This document shows positions 53,474-53,718 of a stretch of DNA of 53,718 nt, one piece after another. The DNA is taken from positions 1-53,718 of the forward strand of contig JBFXAM010000016.1 in the NCBI GenBank assembly GCA_050184295.1, in the 5' to 3' direction. A program made the translations under genes and the position numbers. The stretch comes from JBFXAM01 sp050184295. GTDB lineage: Bacteria > Planctomycetota > Phycisphaerae > UBA1845 > Fen-1342. How positions within the stretch are numbered: position 1 is the stretch's first letter; the number at the start of each line of letters is the position of its first letter. The notes under the pieces were generated by a model. The model did no database searches and had not been told where the DNA came from. It saw only the letters and a list, made by a program, of their open reading frames with translations.

Positions 53474-53489
53474 CTGAGAACATTCTCAG
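53474..53489. promoter_or_regulatory. Palindromic operator candidate (CTGAGAACATTCTCAG)
   Basis: A perfect 7+2+7 palindrome just after the predicted transcription start and directly abutting the GGGAGGG Shine-Dalgarno. A related half-site TTCTGAAACAT precedes it at 53463-53473. This is the place and symmetry expected for autorepression by the dimeric GbsR/MarR-type protein encoded downstream. Confidence 0.5.
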
Positions 53490-53502
53490 GGAGGGCGCTG
53501 GC

Positions 53503-53718
53503 ATGCGCAACACGCTGACGGAAGTCCGCAACATGCTCGTCCGGCGGTGGGGCGAAATGAGCGGCTACTGGGGCATCAACCGCACGATGGCGGAAATTCA
53601 TGCGCTGCGTTACATCTCCGGCGAGCCGCTCTGCTCCGACGACGTGATGGAGCAGCTCCAGATTTCGCGCGGAAACGCGAGCATGAACCTGCGGGCACTG
53701 GTGGACTGGGGGCTGAGC
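53503..53718 (+). CDS. GbsR/MarR-type transcriptional regulator, 3' truncated
   Basis: 72 codons before the window ends; no stop. The region has the pattern of GbsR/MarR family regulators: YWGINRTMAEIHALRYISGE then a winged-helix DNA-recognition part (VMEQLQISRGNASMNLRALV, DWGLS). GGGAGGG sits 7 nt before the ATG. It is divergent from clpS. Regulators of this family act as dimers, consistent with the palindrome in the leader. Confidence 0.85.
   Translation, partial: MRNTLTEVRNMLVRRWGEMSGYWGINRTMAEIHALRYISGEPLCSDDVMEQLQISRGNASMNLRALVDWGLS

Overview
The window is GC-rich DNA (roughly two thirds G+C by eye) from what is most likely a planctomycete, probably of the Phycisphaerae lineage. This placement is inferred from features typical of that phylum: two secreted proteins ending in paired VNNFDI dockerin-like loops and a terminal GxCP, an ECF sigma factor next to a Ser/Thr kinase with TPR repeats, PEP-CTERM proteins, palindromic intergenic repeats, and a stand-alone BatD/BatE pair. 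There is no phage, IS element or CRISPR array. Most of the window is ordinary chromosome.

Left part (1-17.5 kb): the 3' part of a giant beta-strand-repeat surface protein; an ECF sigma factor and its TPR kinase; a secreted beta-helix protein; a three-gene c-di-GMP/two-component operon (PilZ hybrid histidine kinase, response regulator, GAF-HD-GYP phosphodiesterase) with overlapping genes; a tRNA-Met; a small membrane protein; aspartate-semialdehyde dehydrogenase; and an alkaline-phosphatase-superfamily enzyme.

Middle (17.6-31.4 kb): a DUF1801 protein with a histone-like basic tail; flagellar stator genes motA-motB; DUF423 and zinc-ribbon proteins; and a two-gene operon joining a Maf-type (MptE-like) motility glycosyltransferase to an unusual fusion of a nucleotidyltransferase-like domain with a radical-SAM/SPASM domain that has lost its three core cluster cysteines. 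Divergent from this operon is a well-equipped 98-residue unknown gene with a strong terminator. BatD-BatE and an hslU without an adjacent hslV follow, separated by a palindromic repeat cluster.

Right part (31.6-53.7 kb): two paralogous PEP-CTERM proteins separated by a decayed copy of the large secreted protein next door, a partial tandem duplication; a STAS protein; a sugar-nucleotide epimerase, TatD, YicC and SecG run; a 1.3 kb junkyard with REP-like palindromes, a 30-nt tandem repeat and an RHS remnant; a divergent TrkH-type transporter followed by a minimal neuA-neuB-neuC nonulosonate (sialic/legionaminic-type) set; an L,D-transpeptidase lipoprotein; a Xer recombinase; two TPR proteins; a 36-residue basic protein; ClpS; and the start of a GbsR/MarR-type regulator with a perfect palindrome in its leader.

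Functional thread: the stator genes, the Maf-type transferase and its partner, and the nonulosonate genes fit together as a motility/flagellin-glycosylation set spread over three loci. The GCCGATAA octamer, which is the -10 element of flagellar sigma-28 promoters, lies upstream of both motA and the Maf gene. No -35 match was found, so this link is only suggestive.
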